Shown: positions 24,787 through 33,735 of the stretch, piece by piece | Layout: each line of letters starts with the position of its first letter | Position numbering within the stretch: the stretch's first letter is position 1 | Origin: Amoebidium appalachense | Taxonomy: Eukaryota > Ichthyosporea | NCBI GenBank assembly: GCA_963693365.1 | Contig: CAVNZM010000012.1 | Coordinates: forward strand, 3,472,001-3,536,000 | Direction of reading: 5' to 3' | Length of the DNA: 64,000 nt | Notes under the pieces: model-generated | The model's database searches: none | What the model was told of the DNA's origin: nothing | Seen by the model: the letters and a program-made list of their open reading frames with translations, nothing else | Position numbers and translations under genes: made by a program

Positions 24787-27700
24787 CTACTCGAAGCGCG
24801 GCCGCTTGGCGTCCTGTGCGGCCAATAGTGCACCCGCAAACCCCCGGGACTGGTCCCGTTTGATCCGGCCAATGTAGGCGTGCACGGCTGGTCCGTCGCT
24901 GCGGAACTCGTTCGCCGTAATGGCGGCCACGGGCTTTGTCACATAAAGATATGCCAACACCTCCTTGAGCAGCTTGACCACCTCCGCCAACTGGCTGGGC
25001 ACGGTCATCTTGTAGGCCTCGCGCAGGACCGCCACGTCCCGGCTGCTGACCGCAAAGGCTTCGACGTGCTCGCGGTAGCGCCTGCCCATGTCGTCCATCA
25101 CCTTGCGCAGGTGCTCCTCGCGGGCCGCATCCGCGTTGGTCGCGGCGGTCGTGCGCGCCAACAGCGAGGCGTTGGTTTTGGCAAGCGTGTCCAGGGTGTC
25201 GGCAAAGTTCTCGGCCAGGTACTGGAGCCGTTCGCGGTGGTCGGCGACCGTGCGCTCGAAGTGTGTACGCAGCGTGGTCTCGCGGGCGAGAAGGGTGACG
25301 TTCAGTGTCCACTGGTCGGACAGTGCGTTCGCTTTCTCCCGGTACGCTTTGAGCTGGGCGGACTGTTCCGTATGGTCCGCGAGCAATCCGTGCAGCTCTT
25401 TTATATGAACCTCCTGGTCCGCCAGTTTCCGATCTCTGCTTTCCAACTTGTGGTGGGCATCTGCAAGGAGCTCCTCCTTTCGAGCGATTGCCGCCTCGCA
25501 CTGGTCCAACTTATGCTGCGCCTGCGCCATCGCCTTCGACGTCTGTCGGTGGATGGCGCTCTCCTGGGCCAACTGGGCTTTTAGAACCGCGACGTCTCGT
25601 TGCGCTCTTCGTATCAAATCGGCATGGGACCCCGGATCCGCGGCCATTCCGGGTTTGTCGTCTTGGGCGCCCAACACGGATTGGTAGTATAACTCCGTGT
25701 CGATCATATTCCTCGCCTCCTGGGTGGCCTCGTATACGGTCTTTGTCCTGTTCTTTGCCGGAGGGACCAGTAGGTCGACAATAGAAAGAAGCGAACCTAG
25801 TAGAGCCAGGACGTCCTCAAACGAAGTCAGGCGATTATTGTCTATATACTTTTCGTCGAGGGCATCGTTCAATTGCGATATTTGCGTGGCTACACGCGAG
25901 TGTATTCGTGTGGCGTTTTTTCTTGCCTCTTGCACTTCTTCTGTGAGTACAGCAATCCGGCTGTGGAGCTCTTGCTCTCGACTGTGCGCAGCGGCCCGTT
26001 CGTCACTCGCCCGCAATCTCAAATTCGTGAGTTGGTCATCGAGCTCGCGCCTTTCCTTGCGCCACTCGCCACGCTGTTGTTCCTGTTGGGTTCGTAGCGA
26101 TTCCAATTCGCTCTTCAGCTTCTGCTCCAGTGGGGTTGCTACTTCTTTGGCTGTCCTAAGGTTATCCTGGAGTTCGTTGATCTGTGTGGCGTTTTTTCTT
26201 GCCTCTTGTACTTCTTCTGTGAGTACAGCAATCCGGCTGTGGAGCTCTTGCTCTCGACTGTGCGCAACGGCCCGTTCGTCACTCGCTCGCAATTTCAAAT
26301 TCGTGAGTTGGTCATCGAGCTCGCGCCTTTCCTTGCGCCACTCGCCACGCTGTTGTTCCTGTTGGGTTCGTAGCGATTCCAATTCGCTCTTCAGCTTCTG
26401 CTCCAGTGGGGTTGCTACTTCTTTGGCTGTCCTAAGGTTATCCTGGAGTTCGTTGATCTGTCTATCCTTCGCCACCAACTGCTCCTGGAGCCTGTTTTTT
26501 TTAATTTCCAATTCCTGACGCTCAGTTTCACGTTTCTTGACCAATTCTTCTTTTTCTTCCAACTTTCTCCGTAGGCCCGACTTCTCTTCTTTATGTAACA
26601 ACAGCTCCTCCGCGTGTTTGCCTACCAGGCCACTCTTTTCCTCCAAATAAGCCCTCTTGTCTGCTTCGCACCCCCGCAGTTGCTCTTCCAATGCTTCGAT
26701 TTTTCGTCGTAGGCTTTCAGCCTCGCTTTCCAATCGCTGCCTGTCGGATGTTTGTTTTTCTTCCAGTTCTCTCTCTCTAGCCGCAACCCGCTTATCCGCA
26801 GCCTCGGCTTCATCCCGCAGTTTCTTGATGGTATCCAATTTCGCCTGTTCTTTAGCAATTTCCAGCTTGATCTCCTCCAGATGCGCCTTTGCGACGGCCA
26901 ATCCACCAGATGCGTTTCTCAATTCAATCAACTGGGCCTCACCCCGATCCAGTGCTTGTCTGAGGTTTATGATTTCGTTGTCCTTGGCGCTAGATGCGTT
27001 TTGCCATTCAACCAACTGGGCCGCACCCCGGTCCAGTGTTTGGTTGAGGTTTATGATCTCGTTGTCCTTGGCGCTAGATGCGTTTTGCCATCCAGCCAGT
27101 GCTTGTCTGAGGTTTATGATCTCGTTGTCCTTGGCGCTAGATGCGTGTTGCCATTCAACCAACTGGGCCGCACCCCGATCCAGTGCTTGTCTGAGGTTTA
27201 TGATCTCGTTGTCCTTGGCGCTAGATGCGTTTTGCCATTCAACCAGTGTTTGTTGGAGGGTTCGGATCTCACCGTCCTTGGCGCTTATCTGTGCGTCCTT
27301 GTCGGCCAGTGTTTGTTGGAGGTTTCGGATCTCACCGTCCTTGGCGCTTATCTGTGCGTCCTTGTCGGCCAGTGTTTGTTGGAGGTTTCGGATCTCACCG
27401 TCCTTGGCGCTTATCTGTGCGTCCTTGTCGGCCAGTGTTTGTTGGAGGTTTCGGATCTCACCGTCCTTGGCGCTTATCTGTGCGTCCTTGTCGGCCAGTG
27501 TTTGTTGGAGGTTTCGGATCTCACCGTCCTTGGCGCTGATCGTTTTTCTTAGGTCCGATTCTAAAGCTTTCAGGCTCGCGTTCGAGTCCGCTAACTTTTG
27601 ATGTGCCTGGTTGTTAGCTGTCTCGACACGCACCAGGTCCCTGTTCTTTTCGTTCAAAGCATTCGATAAATTTGCCACTTCGTTGAAGTATTTCACACTT

Positions 27701-27963
27701 GCGACAGTCTCCTTCTCTAGCTTTGTTTGCAATTCCCGTACTTTCTCCTCCAACTGTGCTATTTCGAACTGGCATTGTCGGAGGTCTCGCTCGCAGGGAT
27801 CGCATTCCTTGGCGTTCGATGTGTGGGCGATTTTGGTCCGCGTTGCGTTGGCGAGTTGGATGATGCTGGTTCGCTTCTGTGCCACCGCGGGGCGGTTCGT
27901 CTCATCTCCGGCCCCATTGCCTCGGTTGTCGATGGTACCCCATGAGCCGTCGTTGCTCGACAT
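24787..27963 (-). CDS. Very long coiled-coil protein with recent internal repeats
   Basis: 1058 residues, nearly all heptad-repeat helix. After 60 mostly disordered residues come five near-identical 21-residue units (core SAKDGEIRNLQQTLADKDAQ), longer related units with SSAKDNEIINLRQ, then a directly duplicated 92-residue block. The C-terminal 300 residues are non-repetitive helix. There is no motor, SMC or membrane domain. The likely role is scaffold or tether of virion or factory, by analogy only. Base composition within the repeats is slightly AT-richer than the neighbours. Confidence 0.85.
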   Translation of the reverse strand: MSSNDGSWGTIDNRGNGAGDETNRPAVAQKRTSIIQLANATRTKIAHTSNAKECDPCERDLRQCQFEIAQLEEKVRELQTKLEKETVASVKYFNEVANLSNALNEKNRDLVRVETANNQAHQKLADSNASLKALESDLRKTISAKDGEIRNLQQTLADKDAQISAKDGEIRNLQQTLADKDAQISAKDGEIRNLQQTLADKDAQISAKDGEIRNLQQTLADKDAQISAKDGEIRTLQQTLVEWQNASSAKDNEIINLRQALDRGAAQLVEWQHASSAKDNEIINLRQALAGWQNASSAKDNEIINLNQTLDRGAAQLVEWQNASSAKDNEIINLRQALDRGEAQLIELRNASGGLAVAKAHLEEIKLEIAKEQAKLDTIKKLRDEAEAADKRVAARERELEEKQTSDRQRLESEAESLRRKIEALEEQLRGCEADKRAYLEEKSGLVGKHAEELLLHKEEKSGLRRKLEEKEELVKKRETERQELEIKKNRLQEQLVAKDRQINELQDNLRTAKEVATPLEQKLKSELESLRTQQEQQRGEWRKERRELDDQLTNLKLRASDERAVAHSREQELHSRIAVLTEEVQEARKNATQINELQDNLRTAKEVATPLEQKLKSELESLRTQQEQQRGEWRKERRELDDQLTNLRLRASDERAAAHSREQELHSRIAVLTEEVQEARKNATRIHSRVATQISQLNDALDEKYIDNNRLTSFEDVLALLGSLLSIVDLLVPPAKNRTKTVYEATQEARNMIDTELYYQSVLGAQDDKPGMAADPGSHADLIRRAQRDVAVLKAQLAQESAIHRQTSKAMAQAQHKLDQCEAAIARKEELLADAHHKLESRDRKLADQEVHIKELHGLLADHTEQSAQLKAYREKANALSDQWTLNVTLLARETTLRTHFERTVADHRERLQYLAENFADTLDTLAKTNASLLARTTAATNADAAREEHLRKVMDDMGRRYREHVEAFAVSSRDVAVLREAYKMTVPSQLAEVVKLLKEVLAYLYVTKPVAAITANEFRSDGPAVHAYIGRIKRDQSRGFAGALLAAQDAKRPRFE
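25908..26459 (-). repeat. 276-bp direct tandem duplication in the coiled-coil gene
   Basis: Copies at 25908-26183 and 26184-26459 are almost identical (a few single-base differences). Unit length is exactly 92 codons, so the frame is preserved. This is a recent duplication or one maintained by gene conversion. Confidence 0.9.
27244..27540 (-). repeat. 63-bp tandem repeats (21-residue unit)
   Basis: Five copies begin at 27244, 27307, 27370, 27433 and 27496, nearly identical, each encoding a 21-residue heptad triplet. A related, longer repeated block with the ALxxWQNASSAKDNEIINL pattern lies just downstream in gene order (26930-27240). Confidence 0.92.
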
Positions 27964-27979
27964 TTACAGCTCGCACACA

Positions 27980-28228
27980 TTATTGTCGGCCAATCGCCGT
28001 GACCATGGCCCCGATCTCCAGCATCGGTGGCGGTGGCACATGTACATCCGTGCACGTCTGGCCAATCGGCGTGCCGCCCACGCATGGAACAATAATGGGA
28101 AGGGCGTGCCTGAGACCCCGAACGTTTACACCCTCGGGTATGGCCTCGGGCATGCGCGCCCGCAAGTCCAACAGCTCGTCTCGGACGCGCGCAATGTCGG
28201 TAACCAGGTCGCGATGGCGGGGTTCCAT
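27980..28228 (-). CDS. Small unrecognised protein
   Basis: 82 residues. The N-terminus is an amphipathic helix (MEPRHRDLVTDIARVRDELL) and the C-terminal half is hydrophobic and proline-rich (ALPIIVPCVGGTPIGQ). Short TTTTATTGC elements separate it from the divergent gene at 28259. A plus-strand frame over the same bases is less protein-like. Confidence 0.6.
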   Translation of the reverse strand: MEPRHRDLVTDIARVRDELLDLRARMPEAIPEGVNVRGLRHALPIIVPCVGGTPIGQTCTDVHVPPPPMLEIGAMVTAIGRQ

Positions 28229-28258
28229 AGCCCCTCGGCTCGATTTTATTGCACTCTC

Positions 28259-28510
28259 ATGTACATGTCACTGGCAGAGGCGAAGGCACAAATGTACCGG
28301 CGCTACAGCGAAGTCTACGACTCTGACCCCGCGCTCGTCAAGAGCGTGGTGGATTCAAAGTTTGAGCTCATGAAACAAAAGGCCAGGCTGAACGCCCGCA
28401 GGGCTAACGGCAAGGCGCTGAGCTACGACCCGGACACCAACACCTACTTTTTTGGGGACCACTGCGAGCTGCTGTGTGGGACGCGCGACGAATGCCGCGG
28501 GTTGTACTAA
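28259..28510 (+). CDS. Small unrecognised protein
   Basis: 83 residues (MYMSLAEAKAQMYRRYSEVY at the start), helical, basic in the middle, with three cysteines near the C-terminus in LLCGTRDECRG. TTTTATTG ends 8 nt before the ATG. Longer in-frame extension upstream is non-coding in character. The function is not known. Confidence 0.65.
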   Translation: MYMSLAEAKAQMYRRYSEVYDSDPALVKSVVDSKFELMKQKARLNARRANGKALSYDPDTNTYFFGDHCELLCGTRDECRGLY

Positions 28511-28615
28511 ACTAATAGATGCGACCACCGCGCACCCCCTACACCGACACAGGCACAGGCATTGTTCGTTGCTTGTTTAATTAACAAAACCCATTCTACC
28601 AGAGAAGGGCAACCG

Positions 28616-29710
28616 TCACGCGCTGGCCCGCACGCTAGCGTACCATTCGTGCACCCCCTCGACACCCTGCACGGTCCACGGCACGAACGCGACCGTCTTG
28701 CGCCGTCCGCCCTCCATGCAGTTCTCGTCCTCGCAGAGCAGCTTGGCGCCGTCGGGGCCCAGCATCACGGCCACCCGCCGCCAACGATGGTACCCGTCCT
28801 TGCGCGGGCAGTACCGACACGACGTCTGCACCAACACCGCGTTGCCTCCGAACACCTTGAAGCTCTCGCCCTCCAGGATGTCCTGGTCGGAAACCCCCAG
28901 CAGCCAGCCCAGCACGCTAAGGTCCGGGAGCACCCTGCCGCCGACCTGCCGCCGCCCGCTGCGCACGTGCCGCTGGGGGTGTGGCGTGGGCGGGCGGCTA
29001 CCATCGTCGACGCGAACGAGGCACAGACGAATGGCCTCTGCGCGGTCAGCCCGGAGCCGCGCCAGCGCTGGCGCGTCCATCATCGCCATGTCGCCCTCGA
29101 CACGGTAAACGGCCTCCAGCCCGTACTCGCGCCCGACGTGCCGCCCGTTCTGGGCCTTGCTGCAGTAGAGGATCCGCAGCGACCCCTCAAATGGCTTGGG
29201 GTCCAGGTATCGGGTCCACTCGGATCCCGTCATCGACGACAGGCTGTCCAGCACCCACCGCGCCATGGGCGCGTCCACGGCGAGGTCCGGCACGTGCACG
29301 TGGTACCCGCTCTTGCTCCCCTCGTGGCATGCAGCAAACAGGATCAGTCCGTTTTCCGGCACGACCCCCAGCACCGCGAGCGACTGCGCCACGTCGTCAA
29401 CCAACCGGGCCCGGTCCGCGGCCTCGGGCAGGTGGGGCAGGTCCAGGTCAATAAAGAACTTGAATCGGTGGGTCACCACCTCGCACAGATACTCGCTGTT
29501 GCCCTCCTCGAACTCCTCTGCCAGGTACCGCGGAAGCTTGGACGCGACGCGCTCCGGGAGCGTGTACCGCCCGCTGGCCATGCACACATGCGTCGCCACC
29601 TCGTTGAAGCGGTACTTGGGCAGGATGCGCTGGTGCAATCGCGATGCGTAGTGGGCCTTGCACGCCTCCAGCGCAGCGTCCACTGGCGGCGCCGTCAGCA
29701 TAGCGGACAT
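28616..29710 (-). CDS. AEP-superfamily DNA primase with C-terminal zinc motif
   Basis: 364 residues. The catalytic Asp pair is in KFFIDLDLPHL at about residue 113, and a histidine-containing SGYHVHVPDL follows, as in archaeo-eukaryotic primases of the herpes UL52/NCLDV type. The C-terminal region has CRYCPRKDGYHRW and LLCEDENCMEGGRR, a zinc site with the Cys/His arrangement of UL52-like primases. It makes RNA primers for viral replication. It is separate from a helicase; the SF3 helicase at 42193 is elsewhere. Intact. Confidence 0.85.
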   Translation of the reverse strand: MSAMLTAPPVDAALEACKAHYASRLHQRILPKYRFNEVATHVCMASGRYTLPERVASKLPRYLAEEFEEGNSEYLCEVVTHRFKFFIDLDLPHLPEAADRARLVDDVAQSLAVLGVVPENGLILFAACHEGSKSGYHVHVPDLAVDAPMARWVLDSLSSMTGSEWTRYLDPKPFEGSLRILYCSKAQNGRHVGREYGLEAVYRVEGDMAMMDAPALARLRADRAEAIRLCLVRVDDGSRPPTPHPQRHVRSGRRQVGGRVLPDLSVLGWLLGVSDQDILEGESFKVFGGNAVLVQTSCRYCPRKDGYHRWRRVAVMLGPDGAKLLCEDENCMEGGRRKTVAFVPWTVQGVEGVHEWYASVRASA

Positions 29711-29789
29711 GGTACTCTAGTCGGCGAACTTTGTGTGGATTGGTCAGGCGTCCAATGACCGGAGGCGCATTTATAAGATGGCGTCATGG

Positions 29790-29840
29790 CGACGCGGGAT
29801 CCGGTGACGTCATGCGGATCCGGTGACGTCGCGAGCAGAC
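29790..29840. promoter_or_regulatory. Tandem CRE-like sites in the divergent promoter
   Basis: GGATCCGGTGACGTC occurs twice in a row (about 29802 and 29819), each holding the CRE-type core TGACGTC; the first extends to TGACGTCA. A GGCGTCATGG lies just upstream. They lie between the primase start and the fusion-gene start at 29870. A minus-strand TATA (CTTATAAATG) at about 29770-29778 would serve the primase. Host bZIP binding is inferred. Confidence 0.5.
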
Positions 29841-29869
29841 TGGCATGCGATATTAATGCGCGTAGGGAC

Positions 29870-30616
29870 ATGGAGCGCGGCGATCCCGGATTGCGTGCGC
29901 GCATGGGGGCATATGGCGTGGTCGCCGACCACCTGCGGGCCGTCGGGTGTGGCGCGGTCCTTTTCGGGTCTTTTGTGCACCGCATGCTTGCAGGGGAGCC
30001 CGCAGACTGCGACGTCGAGATCTACGCACGACCCTATCTACCGATGGACAGCATGGACGCCGTCTGTGCCGCACTGATGGTCCTGGGGTCGTGCACGGAA
30101 TGGACCGTGCTCCGGCCGTCCCATGCGCACGAGATTGGCAAGAGGTGCCTCCGCATGCGCGTGGATGGGGTGGAACTGTCGCTGTACCTTCTGCCCGCCC
30201 CGCCACCCGCATTGCAAACGCCCGTGTGCACACTGCACTACGCCGACGACAACCGGTACCCCGCCCAGTTGCTCGAGCTCGTCTGGAACGTGTACACGCG
30301 CAGTGCCACGCGCACGAGGATGGATTGCTCAAAGGGTGCTCGGTTCTGGTTGCGTTTATTGGGAGGTTGCGCGAAGGCACTGCCCTCCCCGTACACGACG
30401 GCCGGGCGGTTTGACGTCGCTCCCATGCCGCCGGACGCGCTCTGTCCAATCAGCTTGGAACGGTCGCTGGCCGCCGTGACCCTCGTGTGTGGCCACTCAT
30501 TCGACATGACCGCCCTGGTCACACTGCTCACGAAGACCCCGGCCGCTCGCTGCCCAATGTGCAGGGGCACCATGCTGCTGCAGCGCGGTACATGGGACGC
30601 CCACGGCGCGGATTAA
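29870..30616 (+). CDS. Nucleotidyltransferase fused to a RING/U-box-like domain
   Basis: 248 residues. Residues 30-50 match the pol-beta superfamily signature: hG[GS] at GS33-34 (VLFGSFVHRML), then DCDVE with acidic residues at 46, 48 and 50. A YADDNRYPAQLLEL region follows. The C-terminal domain begins CPISLERS at about 192 and continues CGHSFD...RCPMCRG, a RING/U-box pattern in which the second Cys of the first pair is Ser. This could be a nucleotidyltransferase tethered to an E3 ligase. The start at 29870 is preferred over 29786 because TATTAATG lies 20 nt upstream and the CRE repeats precede it. Confidence 0.75.
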   Translation: MERGDPGLRARMGAYGVVADHLRAVGCGAVLFGSFVHRMLAGEPADCDVEIYARPYLPMDSMDAVCAALMVLGSCTEWTVLRPSHAHEIGKRCLRMRVDGVELSLYLLPAPPPALQTPVCTLHYADDNRYPAQLLELVWNVYTRSATRTRMDCSKGARFWLRLLGGCAKALPSPYTTAGRFDVAPMPPDALCPISLERSLAAVTLVCGHSFDMTALVTLLTKTPAARCPMCRGTMLLQRGTWDAHGAD

Positions 30617-30735
30617 CGGCGTCTGTGCCTGCGCCTGATGCCCTTGGACTTCCTGCCCTTTCTGCGCCGGCGGGCCCGGCGGGTCGCGATGGCGTCAACT
30701 ACCTGCTGCGATGCGGTATCAAACACTCGTGACAT
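30613..30735 (-). CDS. 40-residue arginine/lysine-rich protein
   Basis: A short frame starts MSRVFDTASQQVVDAIATRR and ends in a continuous basic tail (more than 15 Arg/Lys in 25 residues). TTTTCTGTGG lies 9 nt before the ATG, the same 10-mer as before the gene at 35462, which supports real expression. The stop overlaps the stop of the convergent fusion gene. Protamine-like DNA condensation is inferred from composition. Confidence 0.6.
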   Translation of the reverse strand: MSRVFDTASQQVVDAIATRRARRRRKGRKSKGIRRRHRRR

Positions 30736-32092
30736 TTCCTTCTACCACAGAAAATCTATTGGTTCGGTCACCAAAAACCCCGATTACACTGTTTCCGCAC
30801 GCGCGGACGTCCTGCGCGGTCCGCGCCAACCGCGCCCTCAGCACATCCTCCCACGTGCTGTCCGTGCCCGCCCCGTGCTGGTACACGATGATGGTCCCGC
30901 CCGTCACAAACTCTATTGCGTCGGGTATGGCCCAGTCCTCTTCGGGCCCGTACGTGTTGATCCGGAACGTGTCCACTCTCACCCGCCGGATCCGCGAAAG
31001 GTCGTTGTCGTTGCACTCCAGGTATCCGACCTGGCAGCCCCCGCCGTCCACCACCAGCCCCGTGAACCGGTCGGCGCTTCCGTCTACGTGCATCTGCCCG
31101 ATCCTGGGTATCCTCAGCCGCACGCTGCCCACGAACCCGTTGACGCGGAGCACCTCCAGCTGTGTGCCGTGCTCGAGGTCAAGGTCCATGTGGTACATGC
31201 TGTCGATCCTCAGCCGCCGCAGCGAACCCGGCAACCTGATGCGCGCCTCCACAGGCTGCGGCAGCCGCATGCACAAAATCTCCACCCGGTCCGGTAGCGC
31301 CGTGGCCTGTGTCTCCGTCATCTGGCACGTCAGCTCCCGAACCACCGACGGCACGGTCTCGAAGTGGCCCCTGGGGTTGTACGCCACCCGCACGGTCGGC
31401 GGGAGCCATGCCACGATGTTCCAGCCACACAGCCGTGCCGTATGGAGCCGCCGCATGCGTTCCATGTGGATGTGGTGCGCCCGCATGCTGGCAAAGTCAA
31501 TGGACAGTCGCTCGAGCTGCGACGTGTCGCCGCGGTACAGCTCCTGCAGTATTCTGTCGTCGTGGTCCACGTTGTTTGTCTCCGTGTAGCTCGAATTGTA
31601 TGTCGTAACGTGCAGCTCCCGCGCGCCCAGGTCCGCGGCCTGGGCCCACGACGAATAAAACCAATTGGCCGCCGGCACCTTGTAGCACGCGAGCATGAAC
31701 CCGCGCACGCCCCACGCGTGCCACTTGGCGACGTGGCGGTAGTTGTCCTTGGTCACCATCATCGTCTCGAGCTTTGCCGCGTGCGGCTTGCGGTGTGTGG
31801 CCACGTGGAGTGCCGCTGCGCGCCACACCCGGCACGTCCGCGACACTCGCGCAAGGTCGCCGGCGTCCAGGTGCACCAGGATCAGGTCGAGTAGGTCGCG
31901 GCTCTGCAGCACCCTCGCGCACGCGGTCGTGCCGCCGTCACCGTCACACCCGTCGTCGTCGCTTCCCACCGCGACCGGGCGTTTTCTTTTGGTGTGCTGC
32001 GCCGCTTCCTCGCCCGCGCTTTCCTTTCTTCTTGCCGCGCCTTGCCGGCGCCTCCGCCCGCCGCTTTCGCTTGCGCCGCTTGCCCTTCTCAT
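30719..32092 (-). CDS. F-box protein with LRR-like region
   Basis: 457 residues. After a basic/acidic N-terminus, LQSRDLLDLILVHLDAGDLARVSRTCRVWRAAAL is a typical F-box (SKP1-binding) motif. About 300 residues of irregular leucine-rich sequence follow (LERLSIDFASM, LRRLRIDSMYHM). In giant viruses such proteins redirect host ubiquitin ligases; the substrate is unknown. The N-terminus overlaps the gene at 31944-32546 by about 150 bp in low-complexity sequence, so its true start is uncertain. Confidence 0.8.
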   Translation of the reverse strand: MRRASGASESGGRRRRQGAARRKESAGEEAAQHTKRKRPVAVGSDDDGCDGDGGTTACARVLQSRDLLDLILVHLDAGDLARVSRTCRVWRAAALHVATHRKPHAAKLETMMVTKDNYRHVAKWHAWGVRGFMLACYKVPAANWFYSSWAQAADLGARELHVTTYNSSYTETNNVDHDDRILQELYRGDTSQLERLSIDFASMRAHHIHMERMRRLHTARLCGWNIVAWLPPTVRVAYNPRGHFETVPSVVRELTCQMTETQATALPDRVEILCMRLPQPVEARIRLPGSLRRLRIDSMYHMDLDLEHGTQLEVLRVNGFVGSVRLRIPRIGQMHVDGSADRFTGLVVDGGGCQVGYLECNDNDLSRIRRVRVDTFRINTYGPEEDWAIPDAIEFVTGGTIIVYQHGAGTDSTWEDVLRARLARTAQDVRACGNSVIGVFGDRTNRFSVVEGNVTSV

Positions 32093-32546
32093 CGTCGCTG
32101 TCCCCGCTGCTCTCGCTGTCGCTTGCGCCCTCGCTGTCGCTGCCGGCGTCGCTGCTGCTGTCCGACGCCGAGTCTGTCTCCCCCCCGGAGGACAGCTCCT
32201 TATATACGTCGCGGCCCCTGGCCACGTAGCGCCGGCGAAGGATGGGGTTGATGTCGGTCGGGTGCATCACCACCATGCCGTCCAACCCCAGGTTGTCGAT
32301 GGCGTACTGCCGCGCCATGATCTGGTCGATCGGGTCGCTGGGCGTGCCCGACAGCCGGCCGTTCACGCTGACGTACGTGTTGTTGTGGGGGTCGACCTTG
32401 ACGTCCGGGCTGCGGCTGTCACCAAGCGCGGCCGCCAGGTCGGCTTCCGAAACTTCAAAAACTCCCTCCTTGGCACTTGTACCGTCGTAGACGACGCCCC
32501 TCAGACGGCGCTTTGTGCTGATCCCGCTCGTTGCACCCGTGCTCAT
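31944..32546 (-). CDS. Unrecognised protein with acidic/basic C-terminus
   Basis: 200 residues from the ATG at 32546. The first 130 are ordered (VYDGTSAKEGVFEV; HNNTYVSVNGRLSG; DGMVVMHPTDINPI). Then comes an Asp/Ser-rich acidic block followed by a Lys/Arg-rich tail. The ATG follows CAAATATGTAGG. It may bind chromatin or DNA through its tails. The 3' end overlaps the F-box gene. Confidence 0.65.
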   Translation of the reverse strand: MSTGATSGISTKRRLRGVVYDGTSAKEGVFEVSEADLAAALGDSRSPDVKVDPHNNTYVSVNGRLSGTPSDPIDQIMARQYAIDNLGLDGMVVMHPTDINPILRRRYVARGRDVYKELSSGGETDSASDSSSDAGSDSEGASDSESSGDSDDEKGKRRKRKRRAEAPARRGKKKGKRGRGSGAAHQKKTPGRGGKRRRRV

Positions 32547-32556
32547 TGCAGGGGGC

Positions 32557-32865
32557 CTACATATTTGCCGGCACGCCCCCGCCCGCTGCCCCGACAACCT
32601 CGCTACCAGCACCCCCGGGGTTCCGCCGCTGCCAGTACACGAACGCGAGCACCACAAGCGCAATGCACAACGCAACACACGTGCCGAACGAGCAGCGCCT
32701 CCACCAACACGCGTCGCGCATGTAGCGGCGGTGCTCTTCCGCGCGCTCACCGGTCAACACAAGCGCGGGGGTTTCCTCCATAATCGTCACGCGGTACTCC
32801 GTGCCGATGGGCTTCTCCACCAGCATGTCGCCGCGGATCACAAGGTCGAGGGGTTTGCGAGACAT
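32557..32865 (-). CDS. Single-span membrane protein
   Basis: 102 residues. Residues 60-80 (CVALCIALVVLAFVYW) form one membrane span with positively charged flanks. The N-terminal 55 residues would face one side, with a short Gly-rich tail on the other. ATATAATAAAGC lies upstream of the ATG. Typical of NCLDV virion membrane proteins; not further recognised. Confidence 0.7.
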   Translation of the reverse strand: MSRKPLDLVIRGDMLVEKPIGTEYRVTIMEETPALVLTGERAEEHRRYMRDACWWRRCSFGTCVALCIALVVLAFVYWQRRNPGGAGSEVVGAAGGGVPANM

Positions 32866-32905
32866 GTTAGGGGTTAAGCTTTATTATATTCAGGGCCTGG
32901 CGTCC

Positions 32906-33664
32906 TTACGTGGACGGTGGGCCGGTCTCCTTCACCGCCGTGCCAAGTGGCGACAGGTACACGTCAAACTTGTCGCGGTAGTTGTCCGTCTCCTTCTGGT
33001 TGTCCTTCAGCCCGACCGTCTTGACCATCACCAGCACGCGTGTCGCGCTGTTCGCAGGGAGCGTGCCCAGTGTCGCGAACGTCCCGGGGGCGGTCTCGTA
33101 CTTGAGGGGCACCGCGGCCGCGGCCGTGTTGAACACGACCCCCTCGTGCATGGTCCCCACCAGGCCGAGCAGCCCAATGCTGTTGCCCCTGCTGTCCGCC
33201 TTGCTCGTGAACTTGATGGTCGCGTCGCCAGACACCGTCACGGCGCCGTTGCGGATCCCGTCCACCGTGATGAGGTTGGATTGTGTGTCGGTCTTGACGC
33301 CCGGCGCGGGCACGCGCCCGTTGTGCAGCAGCGGCGTCCCGACCGCGTCGACGCTGAACACCGTGCGTCCGTCAACCGTCTTGAGGTTGAGCAGGTTGTC
33401 GTCCGTGAACACCTCGTGCGACACGCCGCCGCTGCCCTCCGTGTCGCGGTTCAGCTTCACCGTCTTGTCCGACGTCACCTCCGTCACCGTGAACCGCTCG
33501 CCCCCCACCTGCACGCCCTGCCCGACGCGCAGCTGGGCCGCGGAGCCGTTCGTCATGACGTTCTTGTCGATGGACCCCGTCGTCGGCAGCTTGATGCCGC
33601 CGGTGGCGTGCGTTTCGAAGACCGCGCTGCGGAGCGAGTCCATGTGCGAGGTCGTCATGGCCAT
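32906..33664 (-). CDS. Beta-rich fibre- or spike-like protein
   Basis: 252 residues with a repeating beta pattern and many Gly/Thr/Val/Asn residues (NLLNLKTVDGRTVFSVD; NGAVTVSGDATIKF). This resembles tail-fibre or capsid-decoration folds, though no family is named. The ATG is preceded by ATTTTGTCCGCC, the 12-mer also seen before 9820, so it is probably a late virion protein. Confidence 0.7.
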   Translation of the reverse strand: MAMTTSHMDSLRSAVFETHATGGIKLPTTGSIDKNVMTNGSAAQLRVGQGVQVGGERFTVTEVTSDKTVKLNRDTEGSGGVSHEVFTDDNLLNLKTVDGRTVFSVDAVGTPLLHNGRVPAPGVKTDTQSNLITVDGIRNGAVTVSGDATIKFTSKADSRGNSIGLLGLVGTMHEGVVFNTAAAAVPLKYETAPGTFATLGTLPANSATRVLVMVKTVGLKDNQKETDNYRDKFDVYLSPLGTAVKETGPPST

Positions 33665-33735
33665 CTTGCTGGTAGGCGGACAAAATAATCAAAACCGCCA
33701 CTCGCGCAGACATTTTCGTGCTGCAAACGCGAGGC

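Noticed and set aside
28562-29758. 398-residue plus frame opposite the primase
   Set aside because: The minus strand contains the primase motifs; the plus frame is compositionally biased and has no motif.
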